Shown: positions 1-8,479, counted from the first letter of the stretch. The stretch is DNA of 13,220 nt from Litorivicinus sp. (GCA_018402605.1 JAGYIK010000025.1:1-13220), one strand, 5' to 3'. Notes: generated by a model not told the origin, from the sequence alone. Translations and numbers: made by a program.

Positions 1-1
1 C

Positions 2-3000
2 CCCCTCGCCCCCACCCAACAAGGACTGTTGTTTGAGTCGCAGATGGTCGAGCCGGGTCACTTGGATCCCTACCACTGCGTCCTGCATGCAACCTTTCAG
101 AACTTTGATCGAGAGGCCTTTGTTCGCGCGTGGTCGGGGCTCTTACAGCAGCACGCGGTGCTTCGATGCCGCCTGGCACCGGATGCCTTGCAATACAGCC
201 TGCTGGTGATCACGGAGTCCTTGGATCTGCCGCTTGCAGGGCAGGCAGAGGATCTTGACGCGCTCTGTGAGATGGAACAGTCCGAGCCCTTCGCTGCCGG
301 TGATGCATTGATTCGTGCGCGGCTCGCTGTGGGCGGTGACGGTCAGGCCATGGTGGCGATCGGATTTCATCATCTCCTTCTGGACGGCTGGTCAATGGGC
401 CGGCTTCAAGAGGAATTATTGCGTCGCTATTTGGCCGAAAAATCCGGTCAGTCATTCCCGACACAGGGATCCCAAGACCGGGTCTGGATTGAGCATCTCA
501 AGCAGATCTTGGGTCTTGATGCAGCGGCTCGGCGGAGGGCTTGGGCACCGATCCTTGAGCATCTGCCTGAGCCGGTATTTGCGCAGCGGTTGCAGGACCG
601 CTCGCAGGAGGACGCCGGGGTTGAGGAATGGAGCGTGCAACTGACCGCTGCCGAAGATCAAGGACTCCGTCAGCTTGCGCAATCGCTTCAGATCAGCCAG
701 GCGAATGTGGTGTTGGGTTTGTATCTGCAGTCGGTGGGCTTGTTAGCCGGTGTGAACAGGCTGGCTGCAGCCTTTGTCCACAACGGGCGAGAAGGACTCT
801 CTGCTGAGGACGGAAACGCCCTCGGATTGTTCCTCCGAACCCTTCCCGTGGTGGCAGCCTGTCAGTCTGGCGAGACCTTAGGCGACTGGTTGCAGCATCT
901 CCAATCAGATGTGGCTGAGGCGATCGACCGCGGTGAGCTTGATTCGGGGCAAGGGACCCAATCCTTGCTTCGATTGCGCGAGGCCATTCAGTTGCTGTTC
1001 GTTTACGAAAACTATCCGCCGGTCACGGTGGATGGCGATGAGGAAGAGGATATTGTAGCCTCAGCCTTGATGGACGGTTCGCACTATCCCTTGGCCTTGA
1101 TTGCCGTGCCCGGCGAGACAACGCTCTTGCGGTTTGTGTTCCATGGGCGCTTTCTGGACCGTCGGATGGTGGAGGTGGTTGCCACCCAAATGCGTCACTT
1201 GCTTCAGATGGCACGTGGTGCCCCCCAACTTCCGTTGCCTGCGCCCTGGTTCGACGTGGTGCCACGCATCGAGCCGCCGCGGGTCATGGAACGCACCACC
1301 ATCGTCGATCGTTGGCGCAGCATGGTGCACAATCGCGCCTACGCGTTTGCGCTGCGTAACGGGGACCGTCGGTTGACCTATGCGGATCTGGGACGTCGGG
1401 TCGATCAGATTCGAACCGCTCTGACGGCCGCGGGTGTGGGACTTGAAGATGTGGTGGTGTTCGCGCTCGGTCGAAGCGTCGATCATGTGGCCTGTTTGCT
1501 GGCCATCTTCGAGCAGGGTGCAGTGGCTTGTCCGCTGGATCGCGGGTTGCCAGGAGGCCGGCAACGGCAGATTGTGCAGTTGTCTCAATGTAAAGTGTTG
1601 GTCACTGCGACCCCAGTCCGAGACGATTGGTTTGGCGATGTCCAGCAGATCAACCTCGCGCACTTGGGTGAGGACTGCACGGTTGCTGAACCGATGCCGA
1701 TTGCACCGGATCACGCGGCCTATCTGCTCTTTACATCCGGAAGCACCGGGATTCCGAAGGGGGTCATTTCGCCGCATCGGGTCTTGGAGAATTTGATTGC
1801 CTGGCAGATTGAGACCCATCCGGACGACACCGGAGTCGTGTTCCACTTCAGTTCCACAGGGTTTGATGTGGCCCTGCAAGAAATTCTGCTGGCGGTCTGT
1901 GCCGGTCGTGAGTTGGTGTTGATTGGTGCTGAGCTCCGCACGGATCCCTGGGCGTTCCTCGATCGCATCAAAGCGGATCGTGATGGTCAGTTGTTTGTTC
2001 CCTTTGCAGCCCTTGAAGCCTTGGCCCAGAGTGCGCTCGCGATGGGTTCGGATGGGAGACTTCCTCAGAACATTACCACCGCGGGTGAACAACTGGTGGT
2101 GAGCCCTGCCCTGAAAGCGGCCTTTGCCCAGTCTCGAAGTCGCCTCCGAAATCAGTATGGCCCGACCGAAACCCACGTGGTGACTGAGCACATCCTTGAT
2201 GGATTCGATGCACAGTGGCCGCGCTTACCGCCGATTGGTGAGCCGATTTGGAACACGCGGTTGTATGTGTTGGATGGGAGTTTGCGTCCGGTTCCGGATG
2301 GTGTGGTTGGTGAGCTGTACATTGGTGGTGTGGGTGTTGCGCGGGGTTATCAGGGTCGAGGTGGGTTGACGGCTGAGCGGTTTATTGCGGATCCCTTGGT
2401 GCATGGTGAGCGGATGTACCGGACCGGTGACTTGGTGTTGCGTCGAGGCGATGGTGCGTTGTTGTACTTGGGTCGTTCGGATGACCAGGTGAAGATTCGG
2501 GGGTTTCGGATTGAGCTGGGTGAGATTGAGTCGGTGAGTTTGGCTTGTTTTGCTGATCGGCTGTTGCAGGTTGCGGTGGTGGTCCGTGAGCTGGGTGGGC
2601 AATCGGTGTTGGTTGCGTATGGGGTGTGTCGCGCGGGTGAGTCGTTGACGACGGAGTTGTACCGACGGGAGTTGGGTGGGTATTTGCCTGAGTACATGGT
2701 TCCGTTGGTGTTTGTGGAAGTTGCTGAGTTGCCCTTGACGGCGAACGGGAAGTTGGACCGTCGTGGGTTGCCGGATCCTGAGTTGGAGGAGGTGTCTTGG
2801 GAGGCGCCTGAGAGTCTGGCTGAGGAGATGTTGTGTGGGTTGTTTGGGGAGTTGACGGGTCGCGCTGAGGTGAGTGTGACGTCGAACTTTTTTGCGTTGG
2901 GTGGTGATTCGATCCAGGTGATGAAACTGGTTGCGCGACTGGTTGACCTCGCCCAGATTCGGATTCCGGTACGGACGGTGTTTCAGTACCCCACCCCAAG

Positions 3001-3832
3001 GTTGCTGGCCAAGCGACTCGAACAACAGGACAGCGCTGTCGATCCATTGTTGATTCCGTTAAGCGAGGATGTGGGCGCACCGTTGATGGTTGCGGTTCAT
3101 CCCGGCGGAGGATTCGCCAGCGTGTATTCTTTGCTGGCCAAGGCACTTCCTGCCTATACCTGGATCGGCATCGATGCACCCCTTAATGCGGAGGGTGATT
3201 ACCGGTATCGATCCATCGTGGAGCTGGCCGATGCCTATGTGGAGGCGCTGTTGGCTCAGCATGCCGATCGGCCGCTGATGCTCTTGGGCTGGTCCTTTGG
3301 CGGCAACATCGCCCAGCAGATGGTGCATCGATTGCAAACCTGTGGCGTGCACGTTGACGCCCTGATTTTGCTCGATTCAGTCGCTGAAACACCGAGCGGG
3401 TCGCGGGTGTTGCAACGGACTCAGGTGCTGTTGAACATGGGCAACGAGCTCGGCTTGTCGGCGCCGTTGCATGAAGCGACGGACCCGGTCTGGCTCGAGC
3501 AGTTGGCGGCGGCATTGGCCGCTCGCGAACTTGCGCCAAGGGGGCTTGGCCCGGCGGAATTATTGCACGCCGTGGATCGCACCCTGAGTGCCACGCGCAT
3601 GATGGCGGGACATCGAATCAGGCCCCATCTGTGCCCTACATTGTTGGTGAAGGCCTTGGTGGATGTCGCTCCTGAAGGTTGCTATGCTCCGTGGAGCCTG
3701 CACTCGGCGCGACCCTTTCAGCAGGTGGGACTTGAGGTCAGTCACGGGGTGTTGTGTGGCCCCGCGACCGCATCGACCGTGGCCGCTGCTATCACAAACT
3801 TTTTGGATGAACGATCAAAGGTGAACACATGA
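2..3832 (+). CDS. Non-ribosomal peptide synthetase, C-terminal C-A-T-TE module (5' truncated)
   Basis: The open frame runs off the left edge. Its first residues, PLAPTQQGLLFES, are the C1 motif of a condensation domain, so the true start is upstream and the TTG at 29 is internal. Residues below are numbered from position 29. The C domain covers about 1-410, with the active site HHLLLDG at 114-120 (second His 115), an LCL-like form. The A domain covers about 425-920: A3 TSGSTGIPKG at 569-578, A4 with D613, A5 NQYGPTE at 708-714, A7 YRTGD, and A10 NGK with K908. The carrier domain has LGGDS with S961 as the phosphopantetheine site. The thioesterase has GWSFG with nucleophile S1089, D1116 (27 residues on, as in SrfA-C TE) and H1239. 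It therefore adds the last residue and releases the chain by hydrolysis or cyclisation. The pocket residues D613 V614 Q617 F656 T683 A685 Q709 V717 V718 K908 resemble the proline code DVQFIAHV. No epimerisation domain is present. The gene overlaps the MbtH gene by 4 nt. Confidence 0.97.
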   Translation, partial: PLAPTQQGLLFESQMVEPGHLDPYHCVLHATFQNFDREAFVRAWSGLLQQHAVLRCRLAPDALQYSLLVITESLDLPLAGQAEDLDALCEMEQSEPFAAGDALIRARLAVGGDGQAMVAIGFHHLLLDGWSMGRLQEELLRRYLAEKSGQSFPTQGSQDRVWIEHLKQILGLDAAARRRAWAPILEHLPEPVFAQRLQDRSQEDAGVEEWSVQLTAAEDQGLRQLAQSLQISQANVVLGLYLQSVGLLAGVNRLAAAFVHNGREGLSAEDGNALGLFLRTLPVVAACQSGETLGDWLQHLQSDVAEAIDRGELDSGQGTQSLLRLREAIQLLFVYENYPPVTVDGDEEEDIVASALMDGSHYPLALIAVPGETTLLRFVFHGRFLDRRMVEVVATQMRHLLQMARGAPQLPLPAPWFDVVPRIEPPRVMERTTIVDRWRSMVHNRAYAFALRNGDRRLTYADLGRRVDQIRTALTAAGVGLEDVVVFALGRSVDHVACLLAIFEQGAVACPLDRGLPGGRQRQIVQLSQCKVLVTATPVRDDWFGDVQQINLAHLGEDCTVAEPMPIAPDHAAYLLFTSGSTGIPKGVISPHRVLENLIAWQIETHPDDTGVVFHFSSTGFDVALQEILLAVCAGRELVLIGAELRTDPWAFLDRIKADRDGQLFVPFAALEALAQSALAMGSDGRLPQNITTAGEQLVVSPALKAAFAQSRSRLRNQYGPTETHVVTEHILDGFDAQWPRLPPIGEPIWNTRLYVLDGSLRPVPDGVVGELYIGGVGVARGYQGRGGLTAERFIADPLVHGERMYRTGDLVLRRGDGALLYLGRSDDQVKIRGFRIELGEIESVSLACFADRLLQVAVVVRELGGQSVLVAYGVCRAGESLTTELYRRELGGYLPEYMVPLVFVEVAELPLTANGKLDRRGLPDPELEEVSWEAPESLAEEMLCGLFGELTGRAEVSVTSNFFALGGDSIQVMKLVARLVDLAQIRIPVRTVFQYPTPRLLAKRLEQQDSAVDPLLIPLSEDVGAPLMVAVHPGGGFASVYSLLAKALPAYTWIGIDAPLNAEGDYRYRSIVELADAYVEALLAQHADRPLMLLGWSFGGNIAQQMVHRLQTCGVHVDALILLDSVAETPSGSRVLQRTQVLLNMGNELGLSAPLHEATDPVWLEQLAAALAARELAPRGLGPAELLHAVDRTLSATRMMAGHRIRPHLCPTLLVKALVDVAPEGCYAPWSLHSARPFQQVGLEVSHGVLCGPATASTVAAAITNFLDERSKVNT
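2231..2917 (+). other. G/T-skewed block inside the NRPS gene (A6-A10 plus carrier N-terminus)
   Basis: From just after motif A5 to the carrier-domain serine, the coding strand becomes strikingly rich in G and T and poor in A and C. GGT/GGG, GTG/GTT, TTG and GAG codons dominate. The flanking parts of the same gene use a balanced codon mix. As a side effect, two minus-strand frames stay open through the block. The limits match a domain boundary (the C-terminal subdomain of A plus the start of T), which suggests recombination or gene conversion of a module cassette. The limits were judged by eye. Confidence 0.6.
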
Positions 3833-4050
3833 ATGGGTTAACGATCGATGGCGACCACTTCCGGGTCATTGTCAATGAGGAAGAGCAGTATTCGCTGTGG
3901 CCCTCGGAGAAAACGATTCCCGACGGCTGGTCCGATACCGAGGTCAGCGGAACCGCAGATGAATGCAAGCAGTGGGTGGACGCCAACTGGACAGACATGC
4001 GACCGAAAAGTCTGCGCCTGAGAATGGCGAGTTTGCCGTCAGCCGATTAA
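3829..4050 (+). CDS. MbtH-like protein
   Basis: This 73-residue protein is of normal length for the MbtH family, small partners that bind NRPS adenylation domains and raise their solubility and activity. Family signatures are visible: N16-E-E-E-Q-Y-S-L-W-P25, the P31-D-G-W34 turn, C46 and W54-T-D-M-R-P59, including the conserved tryptophans. The ATG overlaps the NRPS stop codon (ATGA) and is preceded by AGGTGA, so it is translationally coupled to the NRPS. It most likely serves the A domain encoded just upstream and any A domains before the window. Confidence 0.95.
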   Translation: MNGLTIDGDHFRVIVNEEEQYSLWPSEKTIPDGWSDTEVSGTADECKQWVDANWTDMRPKSLRLRMASLPSAD

Positions 4051-4067
4051 CAACGAGGTGTGTAACG

Positions 4068-4862
4068 ATGTCCCAGGCGTCTCTTATCCACGCATACACA
4101 CATCAGGGGTTTGTCCAACAGCCCGATGTGTTTTCTTCCGCACAGCTGGGCAGATTGCAAGCAGCGGTCGATCGCATCGCATCATCTAAGTATCCCGGGC
4201 ATGTACGGGAGGCCCATGGGAAGACTTTCCGAGCCTTCCATGGCTGTCATCTCTACGATGAGGTGTTTGCCTCGGTGGTTCGTGCCGAGCCCTTGGTGCG
4301 CTTTGCACAAGCGCTCCTTCAAGACGAGGTCTATGTCCATCAACTGAAGGTCAACACCAAGCGGGCACAGTTCGGCGAGTCTTGGCCCTGGCATCAAGAT
4401 TTTATTTTCTGGCACCACCACGACGACATGCCCACCGATCGGGTCACCAATGTCATGATTCATCTCGACGATGTCGATGATGACAACGGTCCGGTTGGGT
4501 TCATTCCCGAGTCTCATCAATGGGGCTGTTTGTCTGATGAGACCCTAGTGCGCGGCGATTCTGGTTGGGAAGGGAACGTCAGCAACGATTTGACTTACCA
4601 ATTAAACCAGCCCTTGATTGACCGATTGGTGGACACCTATGGCATTGTTCATGCCACGGGGCCGGCTGGAACCGCATGGTGGTTTTCCGGAAACACTTGT
4701 CATGCCTCGAGTGCAAATCTCTCGGGACGGGAGCGGAAAGTCTTGATCATCACCTACAATGCAGTCAGCAATGCACCGGGTCGGTTGGGGCCCAATTTCG
4801 GCACGCGGCCAGAGTTTTTGTGTGCACGGGATTTCTCACCGCTCGTTTCGGAGCGCTTTTGA
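4068..4862 (+). CDS. PhyH-family Fe(II)/2-oxoglutarate dioxygenase
   Basis: This 264-residue protein matches the phytanoyl-CoA dioxygenase family, which includes EctD and amino-acid hydroxylases. The iron-binding facial triad is visible as H109-Q-D111 in WPWHQDFIFW and H212 in GNTCHASS; R221 is the likely 2-oxoglutarate anchor. The triad carries Asp rather than the Gly/Ala of PhyH-type halogenases, so hydroxylation is the expected reaction. The start is the ATG preceded by GAGGTG 7 nt upstream; a longer open frame reaches back into the MbtH gene but has no support. It lies 17 nt after the MbtH gene and 2 nt before the next oxygenase. The substrate may be a free amino acid, a carrier-bound residue or the released peptide; the sequence does not say which. 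Confidence 0.9.
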   Translation: MSQASLIHAYTHQGFVQQPDVFSSAQLGRLQAAVDRIASSKYPGHVREAHGKTFRAFHGCHLYDEVFASVVRAEPLVRFAQALLQDEVYVHQLKVNTKRAQFGESWPWHQDFIFWHHHDDMPTDRVTNVMIHLDDVDDDNGPVGFIPESHQWGCLSDETLVRGDSGWEGNVSNDLTYQLNQPLIDRLVDTYGIVHATGPAGTAWWFSGNTCHASSANLSGRERKVLIITYNAVSNAPGRLGPNFGTRPEFLCARDFSPLVSERF

Positions 4863-4864
4863 AG

Positions 4865-5704
4865 ATGATGCCAGAGATTGCACTTGAAGGGTTGAGCGAG
4901 GCGTCCTTTGCGGCCGTGACTGGCCATCGACGCAGACCCTGTGTGTTTCATTTTGACCTCACCGACCCCGAGCAGTATCACCCCGAACGTTTGGCTGCCC
5001 TAGACCCGAAGGTTCAGGTCAGGGTGCGGTCGTACGCTCACGATCGGAAGACGACACCGAGGGACCAGTGGACCACCTATTGCTCCTACCTCTCGATAGA
5101 CATGGAAACCTATGTGCGCAAGGTTGCTGACGGGTCTGCTGCGAGTGAAGGGTTGTATTTGGCGCTTTTTGAAGTCTCAGGTCTCGCGCAAGGTCGTCCC
5201 TTCCAAGCTCATCTGGATCATCTCTCCCGTGCGACCGGTTTCCAGCGGAGTCCCGGTAACGACATCAATCTGTGGTTGTCGCCTCCGTCACACTTCGAAG
5301 GACTGCATTATGACGGGGATGATGGGACGCTTTTGCAATACCACGGCCGAAAAACCGTGACGCTGTTTGCGCCGAAACATTCCCGCGACCTCTATCCTTT
5401 TCCCTTGATCGGTGGCGGGTTGCCGGGAAATTTTAGCCGCCTTGATGTGGCAGCGATGGATGCATCCAAATATCCCAAGGCGGTCGGGATTGAGGCACAT
5501 GCCCTGTCAGTGACCCTCGAGCCCGGTCAAGGCGTGTATATTCCGGCCGGATGGTGGCATCAGGTCGAGGCCAGCGACAATCCGGAGGGTGTGGTGTCGA
5601 TCAACCGATTTTGGTCAACTCGGCATCTGCCATTGCTGTGGGAACGGCCACGGGTGGCGGTGTCGGTCCTACTAGCCAAAGGACTCGCTGCGTTACAACG
5701 GTGA
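4865..5704 (+). CDS. Cupin_8/JmjC-like Fe(II)/2-oxoglutarate oxygenase
   Basis: This 279-residue protein resembles the cupin_8 (JmjC-like, FIH-type) oxygenases. The core reads LHYDGDDGTLLQYHGRKTVT with H148 and D150 as iron ligands and K163 as the probable 2-oxoglutarate contact. The distal ligand is H232 in YIPAGWWHQVE, which is the classic second half of the cupin motif. The ATG at 4865 lies 2 nt after the preceding stop, with GGAG about 11 nt upstream; an extension of about 63 codons into the PhyH gene is spurious. Family members hydroxylate protein side chains, peptides or carrier-bound amino acids. Following an NRPS and a PhyH enzyme, it is most simply a second tailoring hydroxylase. Its fold differs from its neighbour's, so it is not a tandem duplicate. 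Confidence 0.85.
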   Translation: MMPEIALEGLSEASFAAVTGHRRRPCVFHFDLTDPEQYHPERLAALDPKVQVRVRSYAHDRKTTPRDQWTTYCSYLSIDMETYVRKVADGSAASEGLYLALFEVSGLAQGRPFQAHLDHLSRATGFQRSPGNDINLWLSPPSHFEGLHYDGDDGTLLQYHGRKTVTLFAPKHSRDLYPFPLIGGGLPGNFSRLDVAAMDASKYPKAVGIEAHALSVTLEPGQGVYIPAGWWHQVEASDNPEGVVSINRFWSTRHLPLLWERPRVAVSVLLAKGLAALQR

Positions 5705-5742
5705 GCTGATCGGCCGATGCGGGCAGGCACCCTTGGCTCTGC

Positions 5743-5768
5743 GAAAAGCCCCCTTAATTGAGGGTGCT
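5743..5768 (-). terminator. Candidate intrinsic terminator of the leftward operon
   Basis: Read on the minus strand, AGCACCCT-CAATTA-AGGGGGCT forms an 8-pair stem with one mismatch and a 6-nt loop, followed by TTT. It overlaps the stop codon of the SPFH gene and lies in the 49-bp gap between convergent units. The T-tract is short, so strength is uncertain. Confidence 0.4.
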
Positions 5769-6842
5769 CGTGGTGCCGGCCGATGGAGTGGGTGTCGCAC
5801 GGTTGGGATTGGGCCGTCCGATCAGGTCCACGTGCTCGTCATTCAGTAGCGAAGGGTCCTTGTTGGTGTGATCAACCACCGCGGAGCCGGATGCCTGTGG
5901 CTGACCCGTGCCAGACCCGGTCGGATCTGTATTTGGTGAGGGGGTGGCCGTTGTCCCGTTGCTGTCGAGAATGATCGGCAGATTGCCCTCTGAGCCAATG
6001 ACAATCACCTTGCTGTTCGGCGACTCAGCCAGTTGTAGGGTGGCCTTGATCCCTTCGTAGCGAAGGTATTCTGGGGTCAAGCTGTCAGCGATGATGCGTT
6101 GATACATCTGTATGCCCTCGGCCTCCACGCGTTTCCGTCGCCGTTCGAGGTCTGCAATTTGCAGACGGAACCCGTAGCCTTCCTTGGTCTGACGTAACGT
6201 TTCTTTGAGATCGATCGCACTGTTGACCAGTTCAGGCAGTTTGATTTCCCGGATCAACACATCGTTTAACAGGATGTAGGTGTCCATGAACGGAACGCTT
6301 TTTGAAACGTTGCGCAGGTCATCTTTCAGAATACCCTCGATATTGGCTTTCATTTCCGAACGAGAGACCGAATACAGATCTTCAACGCGTTTCAGGGCAA
6401 TTTCAGCCAGCGTAACCCGCTGTATTGCAGGAATCAGGTGCGACTCAATGTAATTTGGACCCAGGTCGCGATGTAAAAAACCGGCAAACTTTTTCTGAAT
6501 CGTGAAACGCAGGCTGAGCTGCATCCCGACATTGAGGCCTTCGGACGTGAGTGCGACCAGATCTAGACTTTTGACTTGCAGGCGCGCGTTGTAGAGGTAC
6601 ACCACATTTAATGGATTGACGATGTGCAAGCCTTCGCCAAGGATGTCTTCAGGGTCCGTTTTCGTTCCGCCATGGAGTGTCGAAAACACGACGCCAACAT
6701 GTCCCGACGGGACAATCTGGATCGCTCGGGGTAACACCAGAAACGCAATGAACATCGAAAAGCCAACGACAAGAAGCATCGTGATCAGATGCCGATCAAG
6801 CCAATTGCGGCGCTTGGAGGGACTCTTTTGCTCTTCGGTCAC
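5754..6842 (-). CDS. SPFH/band-7 (prohibitin-like) membrane protein
   Basis: This 362-residue protein starts at a GTG that shares GTGA with the stop of the ABC exporter gene and has a strong GGAGGAG 5 nt upstream; a longer in-frame ATG start inside the exporter gene is less likely. A basic N-terminus precedes one transmembrane helix (about 18-38). A band-7 domain follows (about 40-205, with IVPSGHVGVV and the GLHIVNPL region), then a charged probable coiled coil (about 210-255, EKRR-type repeats). The low-complexity Pro/Thr/Ser/Gly tail spans about 297-362. SPFH proteins assemble into ring- or cage-like membrane scaffolds that influence partner proteins. Strict coupling to an exporter suggests it organises or protects that exporter, which is inference. 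The tail is unlike a classical prohibitin end. Confidence 0.88.
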   Translation of the reverse strand: MTEEQKSPSKRRNWLDRHLITMLLVVGFSMFIAFLVLPRAIQIVPSGHVGVVFSTLHGGTKTDPEDILGEGLHIVNPLNVVYLYNARLQVKSLDLVALTSEGLNVGMQLSLRFTIQKKFAGFLHRDLGPNYIESHLIPAIQRVTLAEIALKRVEDLYSVSRSEMKANIEGILKDDLRNVSKSVPFMDTYILLNDVLIREIKLPELVNSAIDLKETLRQTKEGYGFRLQIADLERRRKRVEAEGIQMYQRIIADSLTPEYLRYEGIKATLQLAESPNSKVIVIGSEGNLPIILDSNGTTATPSPNTDPTGSGTGQPQASGSAVVDHTNKDPSLLNDEHVDLIGRPNPNRATPTPSAGTTSTLN

Positions 6843-8479
6843 GCGTTCTCCTCCTGCGTCGACACAATTTGACCATCCCGCAGGTGGATGCTCTGATCGC
6901 ACATATCAAAATAGGCGTCGTCGTGCGTCACCGCAACCACGGTTCGCTGTCCATCGGCAATAACCGGCAAAATCTCGCGATAAAACTTTTTACGAAACAT
7001 AGGATCCTGATCCGCTGCCCATTCGTCAAGGATCAAGATCGGCCGTTTTTCCGCCAAGGCCACCGCGAGCGCGACCCGTTTTTTCTGACCGGTGGAGAGA
7101 TCGGTCGTGGATAGTTTCCCCTCCTGCACCTGAACCAATCGGTCCACCTCCAACCGCTTCAGCCAATGCTTGAGTTCACTCAGGTCGGCGCTGTCGAGGG
7201 AGTCCAAATACCGGCTGAAATGGAAGTCAGACAAAACGGTGGAAAAGAGCTGTCGATACGCGCGAATTTCAACCGGTACAAGTGCCTTCCCGTCCACGGC
7301 GATCACCCCCGAAGCTTGAGGATAGAGTGTCATCAGCAGATGCAACAGGGTGGATTTGCCGCTGCCATTGCCCCCGGTGATGAAGGTGACGCTGCCGCGA
7401 CTGATGGTGAGATCCAGTGGCCCCACCACGAACCCGCCGGGCGTGTCTGTGCGCTGGTGTGAGAAGGTTAAACCTTGCAATTGGATCTCGCGGAAATCGT
7501 TCAGGTGATCCGAGGGCAGTGCATCATCGGCGGCCGCGTGACGGGCTGAATAGCGCTCCAACTCAGATTGCAGGCGGATCACCTCATCGATTGCGCGGGT
7601 GCATGATTTCAACAGGGGCACCGAGCTGACAATGGCGCCGACCGGTCCGATCAAAAAGAGGATTGCGGTGGTGGATTCCTGGACTGTCTTACCGAACGTC
7701 TCTGAAATCGCAGGCACCACAAAGATCATGGAGCCGATCAACAGAAAAAGGGATGCCTGCGAGAACACATACTGAAAGGCCATACTTTGTTCTTGGACGG
7801 CCGCACGTTCCCGCACCCGCTCGGAGGTCTCTTGAAAGCGTCCCGAACTGACGCGCGCACGGGTGGCGTTGAGCTTGGACTCACGTGTCGCCGAGAGAAT
7901 TTCAGCCACGCCATCATAGATCTCGGCATTGGGATTCTGGAGGCTCGAGCCGTTCTTTGCGGATCCCCTGAAAAAAAAGAGGGTGATCAAGCCAATCGTG
8001 ATGGCCATCACCAGAAAGGCTGCAGGCGACAGGTACAGCATGTATGCGGAGGTGCCGACCACCAAGGGCAGCATTTTGGCTGAAATGGCCAAATTCCACG
8101 ACGAAGCGGAGAGCGTCTGGAGATTGTTGGAGATGATCGCGTTGAGCCGGCCTCGGCCCATGGCCTGCAATTCAATGTACTCGCACTGCTGCAGATTTTT
8201 GATGATTTGACAGCGCGCGCGGTGGATGGCGAATTCAACCGTCACAATGGTTCTGCGAATCATGACCGCTTCGGCGCCGATGGCGACGGACACCAGAATC
8301 ATGAACACTGCGGCCGTGGAGATGGCGGTGCTGTGCACATCGATGGCGTCTGCGGCCATGTTGATTAAGGCTAGGACACCGGTGTTGGCAATGCCGCTGA
8401 TGAATGCAAGCGTTAGGATTCCCCAAAACGAATACCCGTCATCGGTTTCGAGAAAATCGATGTAATGCTTTATCCCCAT
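6839..8479 (-). CDS. Cyclic-peptide/siderophore-type ABC exporter (fused membrane and ATPase domains)
   Basis: This 546-residue protein has the normal length of the PvdE/SyrD-like cyclic peptide exporter family. The N-terminal half holds about six hydrophobic helices (for example about 20-42, 54-75, 135-170, 240-262 and 270-292). The nucleotide-binding domain has Walker A GGNGSGKST (369-377), signature LSTGQ (461-465), Walker B LILDE (482-486) followed by the family-typical WAADQDP, and switch H519. Members move lipopeptides, syringomycin-like peptides or pyoverdine precursors across the inner membrane, often as homodimers. Next to an NRPS it is the obvious product exporter. The ATG has only a weak AAGGGA-like site upstream. 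It follows the small membrane-protein gene by 35 nt and overlaps the SPFH gene by 4 nt. Confidence 0.93.
   Translation of the reverse strand: MGIKHYIDFLETDDGYSFWGILTLAFISGIANTGVLALINMAADAIDVHSTAISTAAVFMILVSVAIGAEAVMIRRTIVTVEFAIHRARCQIIKNLQQCEYIELQAMGRGRLNAIISNNLQTLSASSWNLAISAKMLPLVVGTSAYMLYLSPAAFLVMAITIGLITLFFFRGSAKNGSSLQNPNAEIYDGVAEILSATRESKLNATRARVSSGRFQETSERVRERAAVQEQSMAFQYVFSQASLFLLIGSMIFVVPAISETFGKTVQESTTAILFLIGPVGAIVSSVPLLKSCTRAIDEVIRLQSELERYSARHAAADDALPSDHLNDFREIQLQGLTFSHQRTDTPGGFVVGPLDLTISRGSVTFITGGNGSGKSTLLHLLMTLYPQASGVIAVDGKALVPVEIRAYRQLFSTVLSDFHFSRYLDSLDSADLSELKHWLKRLEVDRLVQVQEGKLSTTDLSTGQKKRVALAVALAEKRPILILDEWAADQDPMFRKKFYREILPVIADGQRTVVAVTHDDAYFDMCDQSIHLRDGQIVSTQEENA
6848..6854 (-). 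promoter_or_regulatory. Strong ribosome binding site deciding the SPFH GTG start
   Basis: On the minus strand GGAGGAG lies 5 nt before the GTG at 6842, inside the last codons of the exporter gene. It supports the GTG over the upstream ATG at 6902, and together with the 4-nt overlap indicates coupled translation. Confidence 0.7.

Noticed and set aside
1061..3179. Long open frames on the minus strand across the NRPS gene
   Set aside because: Their translations are low-complexity (runs of His, Pro, Thr, Arg) and show no domain, while the plus strand carries clear NRPS motifs. The G/T skew of the plus strand explains the lack of stops.
3963..4067. N-terminal extension of the PhyH gene into the MbtH gene
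   Set aside because: The extension lies in another frame of a well-conserved MbtH gene, and the ATG at 4068 has a good ribosome site.
4386..4400. PhyH-type halogenase
   Set aside because: The iron motif is H-Q-D; halogenases of this fold have Gly or Ala in place of Asp.
4676..4864. N-terminal extension of the cupin_8 gene into the PhyH gene
   Set aside because: It overlaps the conserved end of the PhyH protein and shows no family similarity; the ATG at 4865 fits the coupled spacing.
5709..5718. 10-bp palindrome ATCGGCCGAT after the cupin_8 stop as terminator or operator
   Set aside because: It has no T-tract and is too short to distinguish from chance.
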